A DNA stretch of 64,000 nucleotides from Phlebiopsis flavidoalba (lineage: Eukaryota > Basidiomycota > Agaricomycetes > Polyporales > Phanerochaetaceae). Position numbers and translations under genes: made by a program. The notes under the pieces are model-generated. The model ran no database searches. It was given only the letters and a program-made list of their open reading frames with translations, and was not told the DNA's origin. Positions within the stretch are counted from its first letter, which is position 1. The number at the start of each line of letters is the position of its first letter. Shown piece by piece: positions 1 to 12,700 of this stretch. The DNA is taken from NCBI GenBank assembly GCA_035772785.1, contig JAOCPU010000030.1, forward strand, positions 248,001 through 312,000. The letters are read 5' to 3'.

Positions 1-262
1 CTGCATGCCACATCCGTAAATTCCGTCGTCTAAGGTGACGGTTCGTCGGAGGGGAGCCTTCACCTGGAATCTGAAAGACGGGTGACTCATAAGCTACAGT
101 CCCCAGATATGTGACAGCGAGAGGGGCTTACATGATTGCCATTTAGGACTGAGCTCGCCTTTGGGCTCGCCTGGGGTAGTCGTGCGGCCAGCAGCTGCTG
201 ACCTGAGCGTGGACAGCACCGAGGGTAGCGAGGAGACCCAATAGAGACGTGAGCCTATACAT
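1..262 (-). CDS. S10 serine carboxypeptidase, 5' end (truncated by window edge)
   Basis: Secreted serine carboxypeptidase, expected to remove C-terminal residues from peptides outside the cell or in the vacuole. Only the start is visible. The protein begins MYRLTSLLGLLATLGAVHAQ, a clear signal peptide (hydrophobic core, A-H-A|Q cleavage), followed by WPHDYP. The same opening is found in the gene at 60708 on the other strand, whose body is plainly S10. One extra base after the HDYP codons breaks the frame; the next codons in the shifted frame read GEPKGELSPKWQS and then meet a splice donor (GTAAGC, about 130). Exon 2 begins near 70 and looks like the YFQVKAPL segment, again one base out of frame. 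The assignment rests on the match to the right-hand copy. Everything downstream, including the catalytic residues, lies outside the window. Confidence 0.7.
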
Positions 263-302
263 CGTGGTTATGTTGTTAGCATCCTCAGCCTCAGCGAGAC
301 AG

Positions 303-310
303 CTTTTATA
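303..310 (-). promoter_or_regulatory. TATA box of left carboxypeptidase
   Basis: TATAAAAG on the minus strand, about 41-48 bp upstream of the ATG at 262. The right-hand paralogue has its TATA box at nearly the same distance from its ATG, which supports both starts. Confidence 0.55.
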
Positions 311-439
311 CTCGCCTCGAGCAGGCCCCTGTGCGCGGACGGTGCCCGTTGTAGCAGAGTGGCGCGTTCCGTCGCGTTGATGCGTGTAATGGTCTGGGGT
401 TTGTGGGTGGAACAGAAGTCGCATCAGGATACACGGGAG

Positions 440-3400
440 AAGGAAAACATGAGGCTACGGCTTCCAGGCGGCCCTCGTCCCTTGCGGAGCCGGAGTAGTA
501 GACTCGCCGGTTCGCGCGGCCTAATTAACGCGTCGTGCGCGTGGAGCGTTGTCAGGGCCTGGAATACTCCTCTTCGACCTCCTTTTGTGGAGATGTAATA
601 CGCAAATACTTGAAGAACTAATGCTGCCAGTCGTGAATATCAACTTTTGCCGAACAAATACAAGACGTACACACCAGAATACAGCACACTTGGGTTCAGA
701 ACGCGTCGCTCGAGAATGGGTGGCGTAGACGCGTCGCGATTTGCAATCACGTACGCGACCCCGTGATGACACTTTAGCCGATCAAAAGGGTAAACAAGGT
801 TCTGAAGGGTAAACAGTACTGACCGTGCCTGCAAGCGTGTCTCAAGAGGTCTCAAGAAACAAAAGACGAATGGCCTCTTCTTCATTACAAGTGTGAGAGC
901 CAACGGCAGGGGATCCAAGACGTTTGAGGAGTCATTGCGGCGGAGGGAACAAGAGATTAGACATGGAGAATCCGTTTAGAGACTGCCAATTTGCGTATTG
1001 TGAAGACACTATGCCACGCTACGCCGCGCACAAGACTTGGTGGAATCGCGTCGTAGGGGCGAGTGGTATACAGACTGCGGGCGATATGTGGAATCTTAGT
1101 CGCGTATGATGACTTGATCTTGAGGAAACAATCGCTTCGCACGTCCGGTGAATTCCTAGCGATCGTCAGTGACAAAACTTGACGGAGATAAAGTCGGTTG
1201 AATACAGGGAGATAGGAATGCTGTAATCATCGGGTCTTTTGAAGAACCAAATCCAACGCGGGCGGGTTGAGATTCCAGACTTTCCACGTTACGCTCCACT
1301 GTACAGCGTTAAAAAAATCCAAGCCAGTGCCGCAGGTTTCACCTGGCCGGGGACCTTCGCCTCGCCTCGCATTCTGATCGTCAATTGAACGGAGTAGTAG
1401 CAACGCAAGCACGGGGAGCAACGCGTACGACTCGTCATGAAGAAGGCCAGGCGACGCGCGTCGCGCCCGCATGCCATCAGAAGGTTCCATGATGCGCCCA
1501 ACGCCCCACAATTCCCGCCTTCTGTCCACATATGGCGAGTTGTCGGCGGCTACCGGCTCTTGCCGCCAGATGACGTTGTTGTGCTATTACGTGAGACGGT
1601 CCTGACTTTTAGCACGAAACCTTGTGTTGTCTCTCAAAGGCGATGACTGGCTCAGCAGTGATGCACTGATGCTTGCGAGAGATTTAGTCTGGGAATTTTG
1701 TCAATGCGCTCTGCCTTGATTTGCCTTTTCTCGTAGGACGCTGCGGTTGTGATTTTAAGGAAGCTAAAAAAACCGAGATAAGATCTTGGACCAAAGTTGT
1801 GGGAGGGGCTCGTCGCTATGTGGAAGCCTTTGGATGCGAGCTCTCCGCCACGACAGCTTTTGAGCATATCAGAGCTGCAGCGCAACACCGCAAAATCGCG
1901 CAGCGCTGGGTAGTACATAAGGCTTCTTGGCCATCCGCTCGTGATTTGTCAAAGAATACTCCGAGTCTCACACCAGTGGAAAGAGGAGACTGTACATCAC
2001 CCGCAAGTCAATAGGCACGTTGGCGAAGGGTAGTATTTAATCAAACCGTCAAAGATATGATCCGGTCATGCCACGGATTCACCAGCAGGTAGAATGCGTT
2101 TGATTCAGAGTGACTCTTGCTACCGTCGAGATGGAGTTTATGGCGAGCTGTGAGGCTAATCCCCACTGTTTCTCCACAACGGCAGATGGTTTCACTGCTC
2201 AAGAATCCGTAAATTCGATAGTCGAGCCCCCACCAAGAACGCTCGCCCGTACGCTACATTTGCGTCCATGCCCAGACACTCGTCACAGTGAGCAATGTCG
2301 ATCATTGCGACTTGCGTCCGATGGGATCACCATAGCTCGACGTCTTGCACGCGCGCAGTGGAGGCTCGATGGAGGTCTACGACAACAGCGATGTACGCCA
2401 GAAGTTCGCATTGCACCCGTTCCCCCCCGCTATCGACCCCCGCCAGGCAGTCGCATGGCCGCCGCCCTCACGAGCCAGCCACGGCAGGGCCCCCCCGAAA
2501 ATGAAATGCATCGATGTTCTAGTATGCGAACGAGGACGTCATTTCAATTGAGAAAGTTATGTCGTACGGCTCATGAGTTTAATGCAATGAAGGACAGTCT
2601 TACGGCGGGAACGGAGAGGGCTTCTAGGGTACCCCCCATCCTAGGCCGAGCTTGGCTGCCAGCAAGAGCAGCGGCGGCGACCCGAGGTCTGGGCATTACC
2701 GACCAACAGCGCACAAAAACCATGGGTTTCTGTGGATATCTGAAAGCAACTACACTTTTACGAGACGCCAACTCTGTCTGTGCTACAGATGAGAGCGGTG
2801 AGCAATCTCAGGACACAGGCGGCCAGCCGTGATTACCTTGCTGATTGACTACGGTTATCTCTCAGGTGCTTTTGTGAAGCCACACTTTTTCCCAACAGAC
2901 GCTGCAGCTTCAGGCAAAGCTACCGGGACGGTCCCACGATGATGTCACGCGCCAATCCCCCTGAAACGGGGTACCTCTACCACTACTACCGAGGTGATAT
3001 CTGCCTAACTACCACAGTCCTCTTGTACCATCTTCCTGCTTGATATTCTTTGTTGTTCAATGGTTGTGCTAATGTTAAATCTTGTTACAGTTCACGGTGT
3101 GCTTCAGGCTCCACAAATTACGACCACAGGTACGCTTATGCGACATTTCATTTTTGTTTCGTCCTTGCCCTTCCCCCACCTCGCGCGCAGCACCACTTGC
3201 AGGTCAAGTCTACCAGCCCACAAAGACCACACGTGGTAAAGCCGGACACCGAGAAGAGGGTACCGTCGGTCCCGTAACGGGGGCGAGTACATCAAGTAGC
3301 AACGGAGTGATGTCGCCAATGAGCGCACTCGCACATTCCCACACCCCCACTTTCGGCTATGACCGATAACTACCACAATGCCACGCACCGATAACATCGC

Positions 3401-5500
3401 AAAGGGTGGTGCCCTTCCGCGGGCAGGCGAAAGCCCCGGCCGTGGTGCACATCAGACATAAAGCTCAGCTGACGACGATCACGAAAACATCTCTAGCGAT
3501 AGAGCCCGACTGGCATACCGCTGGCCCTCTAGGCCTCAGCCCGGCACACCCAACCGTCCACGGACATCAAGCCCCGAACGACGCAGCACCCTCACGCTAC
3601 CAATTCTCGACGCGAACGACGCGATCGACGGCGCGGCCCAGTGTGTATCTCACACGCGTTGACTGCCCCACCACACCAACTTGTATCCATCTCACCCACC
3701 CACGCATGATTCACCTTGCCCAATGCCCTGCAGCTGCGCAACGGATTGTAGAGCAACCAGTGGCCAAATAATATGCTAAGGAAATTAGCACCGAATATCA
3801 GAATTGTGTACTTTATTCCCTGCGCACACTGAGTCAGATGGATGTGGCGCTGGTTTTGCATGGTAGCCATCGGTTCAAGAGACGAGTTTTCTCGTCAAAG
3901 TCAGCCGGCTGCGTGACAGCGTGCTAAGGGTGGTAGATGGACCTGCTCCCGCTCCTGCGTGCGCGAACGCAGGGAAAAGCTTAGCCGGAAGGAATAGCAA
4001 GCTGATGGTTACACGATGATAATTCGCGTAGGCAAACCCGGAACACGTTCGGCTTGTGTCGCTCACTCTGCACCCAAGTCAAAACTTACCGAGGAAGGGC
4101 TGTTGAAGTGAGGGTATGCCCATTTCCCGCCAGGAGTGCTGTGCGTGCGCCGTACGTATTGCGCCCGAGCGTCGTACCACACGTAAAAACACTGCATACT
4201 GCGGAATCGGGTAACACGGACAATGTCAGGCACACATTTTGCCATAACGAAATAGCGACCGTGGGTTATAAGCACCAAATGTACCTTATCAAGGTTTTGA
4301 GGTTGTCCTTCGAAACACAAGCCTCTGGTCCTATATCTGCTCGCTCTTTACATTCACGATAGCCGATCTTCATAGGATTTTTATGACTCTATGAGTTTTT
4401 CCGACAATCCGACCTATCAGTAACACGAGAGTCTGTGAACCGGGTGGTCAGTTTGATGTGCGTGATCGGCAATTCTATTATCTCTATGGTGTGGTGAATT
4501 AAATACAGATCATTCGTTGAGGTAGATACCCAAAGTAACCAGCTCTGGGAGCAAGGTTATCCGTCGCTTATCCAGGCCCTTTTCTTCTAGTAATGGTTGC
4601 AGATGTAAACTACCAAGACGGCTACTCGATAACACCTCTCCAAACCGATATCGGTTTACATGTCGACACGTCCCCCGCGTAGGGCATCGAGATGGAGTCG
4701 GCACTTGGGTATGCACTTAGCGGCGCCAGCTGGCCCACTCACGGAGTACAATGTACTTAGCCGAGAAAAAAACATGCCTGAACTTCGACATATGTGTGCC
4801 ACACTCGAGGGCGAAAGAGAACATGTCGAGAGTCTCTGTAAGGACGCGGGAGTGAGTCAAATAGGTCAAGCGGGATGGTTGGAGAGACAGCTGTCTATCG
4901 CGCCCCTGTTTGTGCCTTATTGACGGGCTGATGCCGGTAATCAGCAGCACTTCCGCCCATGTCCCCTTGCGCCCGCGTCAAAGCCAGTTTTGCCCCGTCG
5001 CCTGAACTTTAGTCTGATATAGTCTCCTGGGAAATTTAACGATCTTCGTCTGCTGGTGCAGCGATGGGCCTCTCACAGGGGGGCGTCGAGCCTGAACACC
5101 AGCGGGAGGCGACGGAGACGGCGGGGTGCCACTGACGACCGCTGTCGCTGGGTGGAGTTTTTTGTTCGGGCGCTCTGCCGAGGGCTATGGATGCATCCAA
5201 CCCCGCCGGGAACCGGTGCTGCTGGGAACTTCGGGCAGAAATTGACGACGTGTGTGTGAGGATTGGCGCGGGTGGCGCAGAGCCACCTAGGAAGACAATG
5301 GTCTGGGGTACGGGTGGCCGTTTCCCGGTACTGGGAAAAATACCAATGAAATAAACGAGTATGTGCGATGATTTATCGGGGGGGACAAGCGGGGTCCCTA
5401 TTATTGGTGGAAAGGGGCGAACCAAGGTTCTGTGGCCGAGTTGTCTGGCCCGCGTCAAGCCTCGGTCGGAGTTGAATCTCCCCTCGCACAGCGAGCGGAT
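440..5500. other. About 5 kb without a supported gene
   Basis: Open frames up to 240 codons occur on both strands (for example 2110-2832), but I recognise no domain, signal peptide or consistent exon pattern in them. A stretch at about 3378-3640 read forward (MPRTDN start, one internal stop, then a Ser/Pro/Arg-rich segment ending in LPILDANDAIDG) has a protein-like texture and could be a broken exon or transposon remnant. Pyrimidine-rich sequence from about 5500 to 5690 probably belongs to the promoter and leader of the next gene. Confidence 0.5.
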
Positions 5501-5689
5501 CTGACCCTCCTCCATAATCTCTACCTCCTTGACTCCTTAGTTTTTCCTCCTCGTACCTTGGCCTCTCGTCCCCCTCAATAATACCACACCTGCTGCCGGC
5601 AAAAGTGGGAGCTACACAGCTATCTATCCGGACAATTTTCTGCTCTTTGGGATAATATTTTATTCATCGCTTTCTCGACAGTCCTCATC

Positions 5690-8600
5690 ATGGCCCCACC
5701 AGCTGGCGCTCCTCCGTATCATATCCCTCAAGAACGGCGACCAGGTTAAATTCAATGGTGAGTGTCCTGAGCAAGGAGCGGGGCCCTGTTTTGAGCATCG
5801 GCGGAACTTATTTTGTTACGCAGGACCACGGGTTACTGTTCGACAGGCAGCCTGGTCTGTTCCGCGACGGCACCCCTTATTCGGATTGCACGAATCATGG
5901 AGTTCCTGCCTGCCGCCTGGCACGCCCACCCTTGACGAAAACGGCAAACGCAAAACGGGCCCCTCACCCGCGTGCGCCTCGCCTGGTATTATCGCCCCAG
6001 CGGACGTGAGCGCACCCCGGCAACCGTCGCGGACAGTCGCCTGCTGCTGGCGGCTATTTACTCGGAGGTCTGCGATCTGAGCCAGCTGCGGCGCGAATGG
6101 AGTGCTACGTGATCCACCGGGACAAAATCTCTGACCTCGCCGGGGTGGAAGAAACGTCCCGACCGGTTTTATTTTCCAGCGACTTTTTTTCGACCCCCTG
6201 ATCCGCAAGGAGTTCGAGGTCATCCAGGACCGCGACAGCGTCCGAAACCGTGCGTGCCCCTTCCCCGTTTCTCGGACGCTGACACTGCGCGCTTCGATAC
6301 GACGCTCATTCCGTCACAGGTTCCTGACAACTATCCGCGACAGACGCTCATCGAAAGATACGAGTATGTCGTTTGCGAGAAGGAGGTCGTGCCCGACCAG
6401 TCACCGACCAGCCTGCGCATACCTGCGCCACATGCGAGAGAAGTGGTGTCCTCCCGTCAGGTGTCCGCCATTCCATTTTTCTTTCTCCAAAAACACTATA
6501 GTAAAACTCCAAACGTAGACAGGAGACAGTGCTAGTGCGACCTGGTGCAAGAAGTTCTTTTCACATGGGGTGCAACAACCACGCCGCTGTCCGCGAAGAC
6601 GAGCCGCGGGTACGGCTGGACGTGCGCGCCAGTGCTCGCGGCGAGCAACGACGGAGGAGGGTCGACTCCCACAAAAAAAAGCTCGCGCGGCACCCCCACG
6701 CCCTCGGCGGCAAAGAAGCCCAAGTCCAACGCTGCCCGCCCCGCGAGGGCGCGGACGCCCGCGCAAGGACGGCGTGTGGCAGGCGGGAGGAAGGAGGAGA
6801 ACCTCGAAATCAAACACTTCAATATGTGGCCGTTCAGGTACTTTGGGTACGTTCATCTTCATTTTCTTCGCAGTAAAGTGGAAAGGAGGCTCATGAGCGT
6901 CGCAGGCAGTACACCGTCGCTGAGGACACACTCGGTGCGTGGCGTGCTTTCGTTTTCGCCCGTTTTGATCCCAACAGTTTTTTCGCTCAATTTGGCGTCA
7001 CCAGATCCCGAAGATCTCATTTTCCCACGTGCAGGCCACTCGCGTGGGCCCCAAGTAACCAGGTAGGGCGCCCTCCCTGCCCCCGGCGACGACCCACCAG
7101 GTGCGTTCGTCCACTGCAGCAAAGTCTTTCTCTAGTCTGAACGAGCTGTGCAGGCCGAGTTCGAGGAGCGTGGAGATGACCAGACGATTGAAGTCCTCAG
7201 CCGCGTCTACGAAATGTCCGCCTCAAGAAGGTGGCGTGCGATTGCATTCACCATAACCAGTTTTTGACTGATGCACTCGTTCCTAGTTGCTGCCAGTAAG
7301 TGCTTATGCAAAGGAATGATTCTCGTTGCGTCTCAATAACGGTGCAACCGCAGTGGCAGACCGTCAAGAATAGCCTCATGAAGAGCCCACAGACCAAGTA
7401 ATGCATGTGGACCACCTGACTCGAGGGGCCATTAAGCGGTTCAAGCGATGCGTCGGGCATCCGGTCGCGACTTCTTGACCGTGAGCATGAAAGCAGTCCA
7501 TGCGGTTACAGAAGGTGCGCGATTCGTCATGGGAGTTATGAGGTGTTGTTATAAGCCTTCTCCACTCGGGCCTCCAGTGGAAGAAACACGAGACGAGCTT
7601 CAGACGACAAGGGCTGTCGTCAGACGGCGAGATCGCCGCATTCGAAGATGCACTGGCGCTCCATGGCGCCGAGCTCCGCTCCGTCTCGTGCAGGAAGAGG
7701 TGTGCCCTCGCGAAACCATCGCAGACTAAGTCGTCCGTTTCTACACCCACGGAAGAAGTAAGCCTACTACCTAATGAGCAATCCTCTTCCTAACCTTGCC
7801 CGCTTTCAAACTCGGCGAAGAGAACAAGAAGATCAAAAGCCGCGCGCGCCGCGGGCAAGGACCGTGCCCGACAAGCCCTCCGCGGGCGACGCGTCCGACG
7901 ACGAGGGCTCGACGGTCGCGGAGCTCCCGCGCGCACACACGAGCTGCGGCGTCGTGCCGCACGCGCGAGAGCGAGAGTGGTGGAAGGCGCCCAAGGGGCT
8001 CGCGACGGGCGTGCTCTGCGACAACTGCGGCATCAGATGGCGCAAGTACGCGGGACCTCAACATCCGCCCGACGCGCGAGGATCCCATCTCGAAGGCGCG
8101 CCCCGCGGAGAAGCGCGAGGGCACGCCGCTGGCGCAGAGCACGGCGAAGCGCCACGGGTGAGTGTGCTTTTCTGTTTTGTAAGGGGGGCGGGAGGCTGAT
8201 GTGGGTGTAGAATTCGATATCGCAGACGACGCCGCCGCCCGCGGTCCCGCAGATACGGTGCTCGGCGTGCCACAAGAACGGCCCTGTGGGCAAGATCCTG
8301 CGCTGCCGCCAGTGCCAGTTCCGCGTACACCCCGGCGCGTACGGCGCCCACCGCCGACCCCTCTTCGAGCGAGAACTGGACGTGCGACCTCTGCGCAAAC
8401 GAGAAGAACCTCGAGGCCTCGCTGGTGCGTCCCCTCCCCGCGCTAAGTTTGCCGCGCGCCAGAGCTAACTACCAGACAGAAACACCGACTGCCTGCTCTG
8501 CCCCCGTATACGCGCGACCCGAAGAAGAAGCTCCTCTATACCCGCCGCCCGACAACGTACCTCCGCGCGCGCGTGGGCAAGCCGACCGAGGGCAACGCGT

Positions 8601-9591
8601 GGTGCCATGTCATCTGCGCGGCGTTTGTTCCCGAGGTCATGTTCACGGACGCGAGCCGGCTGCGGTGTCATCGAGGGCATCAGCACGATTCCGCAGTACC
8701 GGCTGGATGAATGTGAGTGTCTGGCGTGTTGGGTGTGGTCTGAGAGGCTGATTTTGATGGCTGGTGTAGGACGTGCACCGACTGTGCGACTCGATGGCGG
8801 CGCGGTTGTGAGGTGTAGCGATTGTCCGGCCGAGTATCATGTGTCGTGTGCGTGGAGGCGGGGCACAATTTTTGGATTCGAGATGCAACAGGTGCGTCCT
8901 CTTTAAGGATTTGATTTGTGGCAAGCTAACAATGAGTACTGTAGGTGAAGAGCAGCAAAACGAGAGGACTTGGCGGACGATTGTGGAGTTCAGGGATCTA
9001 GCTACGGGAGAACGTCGTCGGGGTGCATGGCCGTTGTTCACATAGTGACGTGCAAAGGGTCACCCGTCAAATCGGCGTCAAACGCTTTGGAATGTGTGAG
9101 CGACAACCGACAAACGATGCAGGAGATGTACGTGGTACCCACATCTTCCATCTTCCTCACCCAATCCACTAACCCGCCCCTCCCAGAAGACCGCCCTCCA
9201 AGTCTACTGTAAGAACTACAAACAGGCTGAGATCGGCAACACCCACGGGCTGCTCCGCAAGGCGATGCGGCTCGACGCGATCCTCAACACCGACGACTCC
9301 GCAGACTCGGAGAGCTCGCGGCGCGTTCCCGGACCCGCAGTGCGCGCGCTGCCACACGAGGTTCGAGTTCTCGCCCTCGTTCTTTACCCGACGCCGCCGA
9401 GCACACGCCGCCCGGCGACGGCACGCCCCTCCTCGTCTGCACACGCGTGGCTCTGCCACCGCTGCCACTTTGCGACTGCGCCGAGCACCCGAACGGGCTC
9501 CCCGGGCGCGCATGAGGGGGTCAATGGGGTCGCGCCGGTGGCGAACGGCGTGCCTGCGTTGGCGAATGGGATGATGGTTTGTATAGTGTAG
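5690..9591 (+). CDS. snt2: Snt2-like BAH/PHD/ELM2/SANT chromatin regulator
   Basis: Large nuclear protein of the Snt2 type. In yeasts Snt2 binds modified histones and works with JmjC/PHD proteins (Ecm5, Lid2) and Rpd3; the Snt2 RING/PHD region has been linked to histone ubiquitination. Domains in order: start MAPPAGAPPYH and an SLKNGDQVKFN exon; BAH domain about 5830-6410 (RDGTPYS, IARIMEFLPA, AWYYRPSDVS, KKRPDRFYF, RYEYVVCEKEVVPD); PHD1 about 6400-6640 (CATCEKW, YGWTCAPC); ELM2 about 7030-7230 (TRVGPKYQ, FEERGDDQTIEVLSRVYEMS); SANT-like helices about 7620-7750; GATA-like finger about 7940-8070 (VLCDNCGIRWRKYA); PHD2 about 8245-8430 (CSACHKNGPVGKILRCRQC); extended PHD about 8480-9000 (CLLCPR, WCHVICA, CSDCPAEYHVSCA); a C-terminal Cys cluster about 9330-9470 (CARCH, HRCHF). 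At least a dozen frame changes occur inside these motifs. The family call is firm; exact exons are not. Confidence 0.88.
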
Positions 9592-9735
9592 GGTCCTGGT
9601 TGCTACTGATGTTGTATATGATTACATGTACTATGGTATAATGGACGGGGGGTAATCAATGTGGAATGAACCGGAAACAGAGTACAACCGTGAGAGCAAA
9701 TAAACAAGCGAGAGGGGGTGGGTAGGGTGGCGTGT

Positions 9736-12700
9736 CTACGCTTTCGTCCTCTTGTAAAACAGAATGTACGCAGGCTTGCCCTAAGAAATAAAGTCAGACG
9801 CGACACGAGACAGCTGTCACAAGAGCGCACGTACCACCACGTCCTTAGGGTCAGCCGAGGTAATCCGACTATCGTCACAATACAACCATCCACCACGAGA
9901 AGAAATAAAGGCCGTATCTAAGCAATCCGTGTGAGTATAAATACGGAGTTCAGATAGGGACAAACGTACAGTGACCACTGCTTAATGTACCAAAATGAAT
10001 TTGATGACACCATATAGATCATATCTGTACGGTGGCAGCTGAGCCCGAGGGTCAATCAAGGGACACCGTCTGTCCCGTAACGACACCCGGCGGGAGTGGC
10101 GGGGGCATGTAGTTGGTCAAGTCCAGTCCCTTGAGCGGGAAAGTCGACGCAGGTCTCGATCTTCTCGGTGAAGTGGCCCTTCACCGAGAAGCGCTTCAGG
10201 TGGATCAGCAGCACTGGCGGCAATCGCGACAGGGAAAAAGCTTCGTTGCTTTTCGCAGCGTCTTGCAGCTCGGGCAGTTCCTAAGGGTAGTTAGCTTCTA
10301 TGATCCTGTATGCTGACGTGTAAAGCTTACCAGGCGTCTGACTTCTCGTCATCACTTCTTCTTTAACGAAAGCGTCCAGGCACTGCTGTAGAGTGACCTT
10401 GGAATGGCTCTTGGTCGGGACAGGCAACGTCAGGTACATGAAAGTGTTGTACGTCGTAGATGTCTATGACGATAAGATTAGACTCATGCATGAATGTGGC
10501 GTGAAAAGATGTTCACCTTATGACACGTAAGGCACTCCAAACGACTCCGATATTGACCCTGGAAGAAGTCGACTACTAAACTGTCGTCACGCATGCGGTA
10601 TATCTGCCACTGCTGCTCGCTGGCTAACTGCGTAGGCAGCAGCTTCTCCAGCTCTGCCTCGCGCTCGGGAGTCATCTCGATGTGAGGGTTTTTGAAGGAC
10701 ACACGGTTTAGGTCCTCGTGCAGGCTGTCGAGAAGCACGCCCAGGAACTCCTGCGAGTCATGCTGTTCCGAGCCGGAGAACTGTTTGGCGTACACACAGA
10801 CCGTGCGCTACACAGATGTCAGTACTTGTAGCACGTAGGAGGGCATTTCACATACACGGAATGGCATTGGGGTTCAACGTAGGCATTTCGTTTTGCCACA
10901 TGTCGCGTAGCGGGATGTTCGCAAACGCCATGGCTACCACACCCTTCGTACCCATAGGATTGACCATGTTGACGTGCACTCTTCCACCGCCCATCTGCAC
11001 AAAAAATGTCAATTCCTGTGGAAAGGCTATAATTCTTCTCTCTCACCTGTAAAAGAACCGTGCAAAGGGCACGGTGGCACTCAGGCACTGGATAGTCGCG
11101 TTCATGTAGCATGTGTTGCCCAGATTCTTCAAACCCGAAGTTCCAATCTGGAGATCCGCCCAATACGTGACCGGGTATTCCGACTGAATCATGGGCGGCT
11201 TGGGCACCAAAGACTGTGACGCCATGCGTGGCCTGTTGTCTTGGCGTTCCATGGTAGACGACGCAACGGCCGGCGGCGGACGAAGTATCGAATGTGAGGA
11301 CAGTTCAGGATAGTCAATAGACGGTCTGTTGGTGATCCCGAAAGTGCTTCTTGACTCTGATCGATTGTTAGTCACTCGTCGGTCGTCTTCGTCGTGACAA
11401 GGGCGAGGGTTGATGGACGCTTGCGGAGGTAGAGAAACAAGGCCGTTCATGGAGGACGAGTTGAAAAATTTGAGCCGGACATTTGTGGGGCTATCGTCCG
11501 GTTGAATTGTGGGTACTGTATGGGTGAGGTGCCGTTAGCCAGTGACGGGGATGTTCGATGGGTCATTGGCTGTGTGCATGTTAGCCTTGAGAATCCTGAC
11601 TGCCCAGCGAGTACTCACACTGTCCCCCCCCCCCCCCCCCCGCCCCCCCCCCCCCCCCATAATCGGGGACGCATATGACAACGAATTGGACGCTGGGCGG
11701 TTGACCAGCGCAGGCCTTCGTACCAGGTGATTCGTTGAAGGGGGCGACATTGGCTCTTTATTTTGGAATCCAGGCCTACGAACCATAGATCAGTCCACTT
11801 CTTAAAACGAATTCTCAATTTTACTGACCGTAGGGATAGGGGTACACTGTCTGGTGGCGCTGGTGTCGCGGTAGGAGGAGGGCACCCATGTCTTGTAAGC
11901 ATGCGGCTCTGCCAGACGTAGGTGACAGCGGGGCCATTTCGTGCTACGAAGTTTGTAGACTCCATCAACGGCGACGTAAGTATCGTCGATGTGGAAGATT
12001 CGGCCGGAGCTCTGAAGTGTCCGGGGGTCGGCTGCATGGTTGGTGGGGGTAGCGGTGCTAATGGCGCGCTGTTGGGTGAAGGCGCAAGAGGTGCGCTACT
12101 TGGTAGAGGTACAAGTGGTTGCACTGCTAGGCAGAGGAGCGAAAGGTGGATTGCTGGGTAGTGGCGCGAGTGGTGCGCTGCTAGGCAGAGGTGGTCCTTG
12201 TTCGGACGCGGTGAGACAATAATGTTAGTGATCGTCGTTCTATGATTGACCGGTGGCGATGGCACTGGACTGTGCGTAATGCCATTCGAGATGCCTGACT
12301 CGTCTGTGACCGACTCTACACCTCCGCGGACCAAGTGCTCAGATCCGAACTTGGTCTTCCATGCGCGCAGTCCTCCCGACGAGGATTAATGGGATGTTCC
12401 GCAGCATAGTCTTGAATGATTGTTCGTAGATCACTCGCAAGAGTGCCGTCAGCGCTGGTGAATCGCTTTATCGACTCTGATGACTCGTCCATGAATGGCA
12501 ATGAGATCAAATTTGTCCGGTTCAAGAAGAGGGTCAGCTCATGTCGAGGGCCCACCGCGATGGAGTCTTCGATGGTCTTCACTGTTGCACTATTTCTCAA
12601 TCAGTTTTACGAGTGAACATCATGAGCAAGAGGGCGTACTCTGGTCGTAGTAGAACTGAGGGCTCAATGCACATAACAGCAGCAGCCTTGATATGCTCCT

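Noticed and set aside
2110..2832. 240-codon plus-strand ORF
   Set aside because: No recognisable domain, no intron signals, unbiased codon texture with scattered Cys, Arg and Pro; overlaps other open frames. Likely chance in moderately GC-rich DNA.
3840..3929. Short ORF starting MDVALVL and ending GCVTAC-stop
   Set aside because: The Cys is five residues from the end, so this is not a CaaX box; the body is basic, unlike pheromone precursors.
5036..5515. 159-codon minus-strand ORF upstream of Snt2
   Set aside because: Reads through the probable Snt2 promoter, with low-complexity Pro/Ser/Arg composition and no motif.
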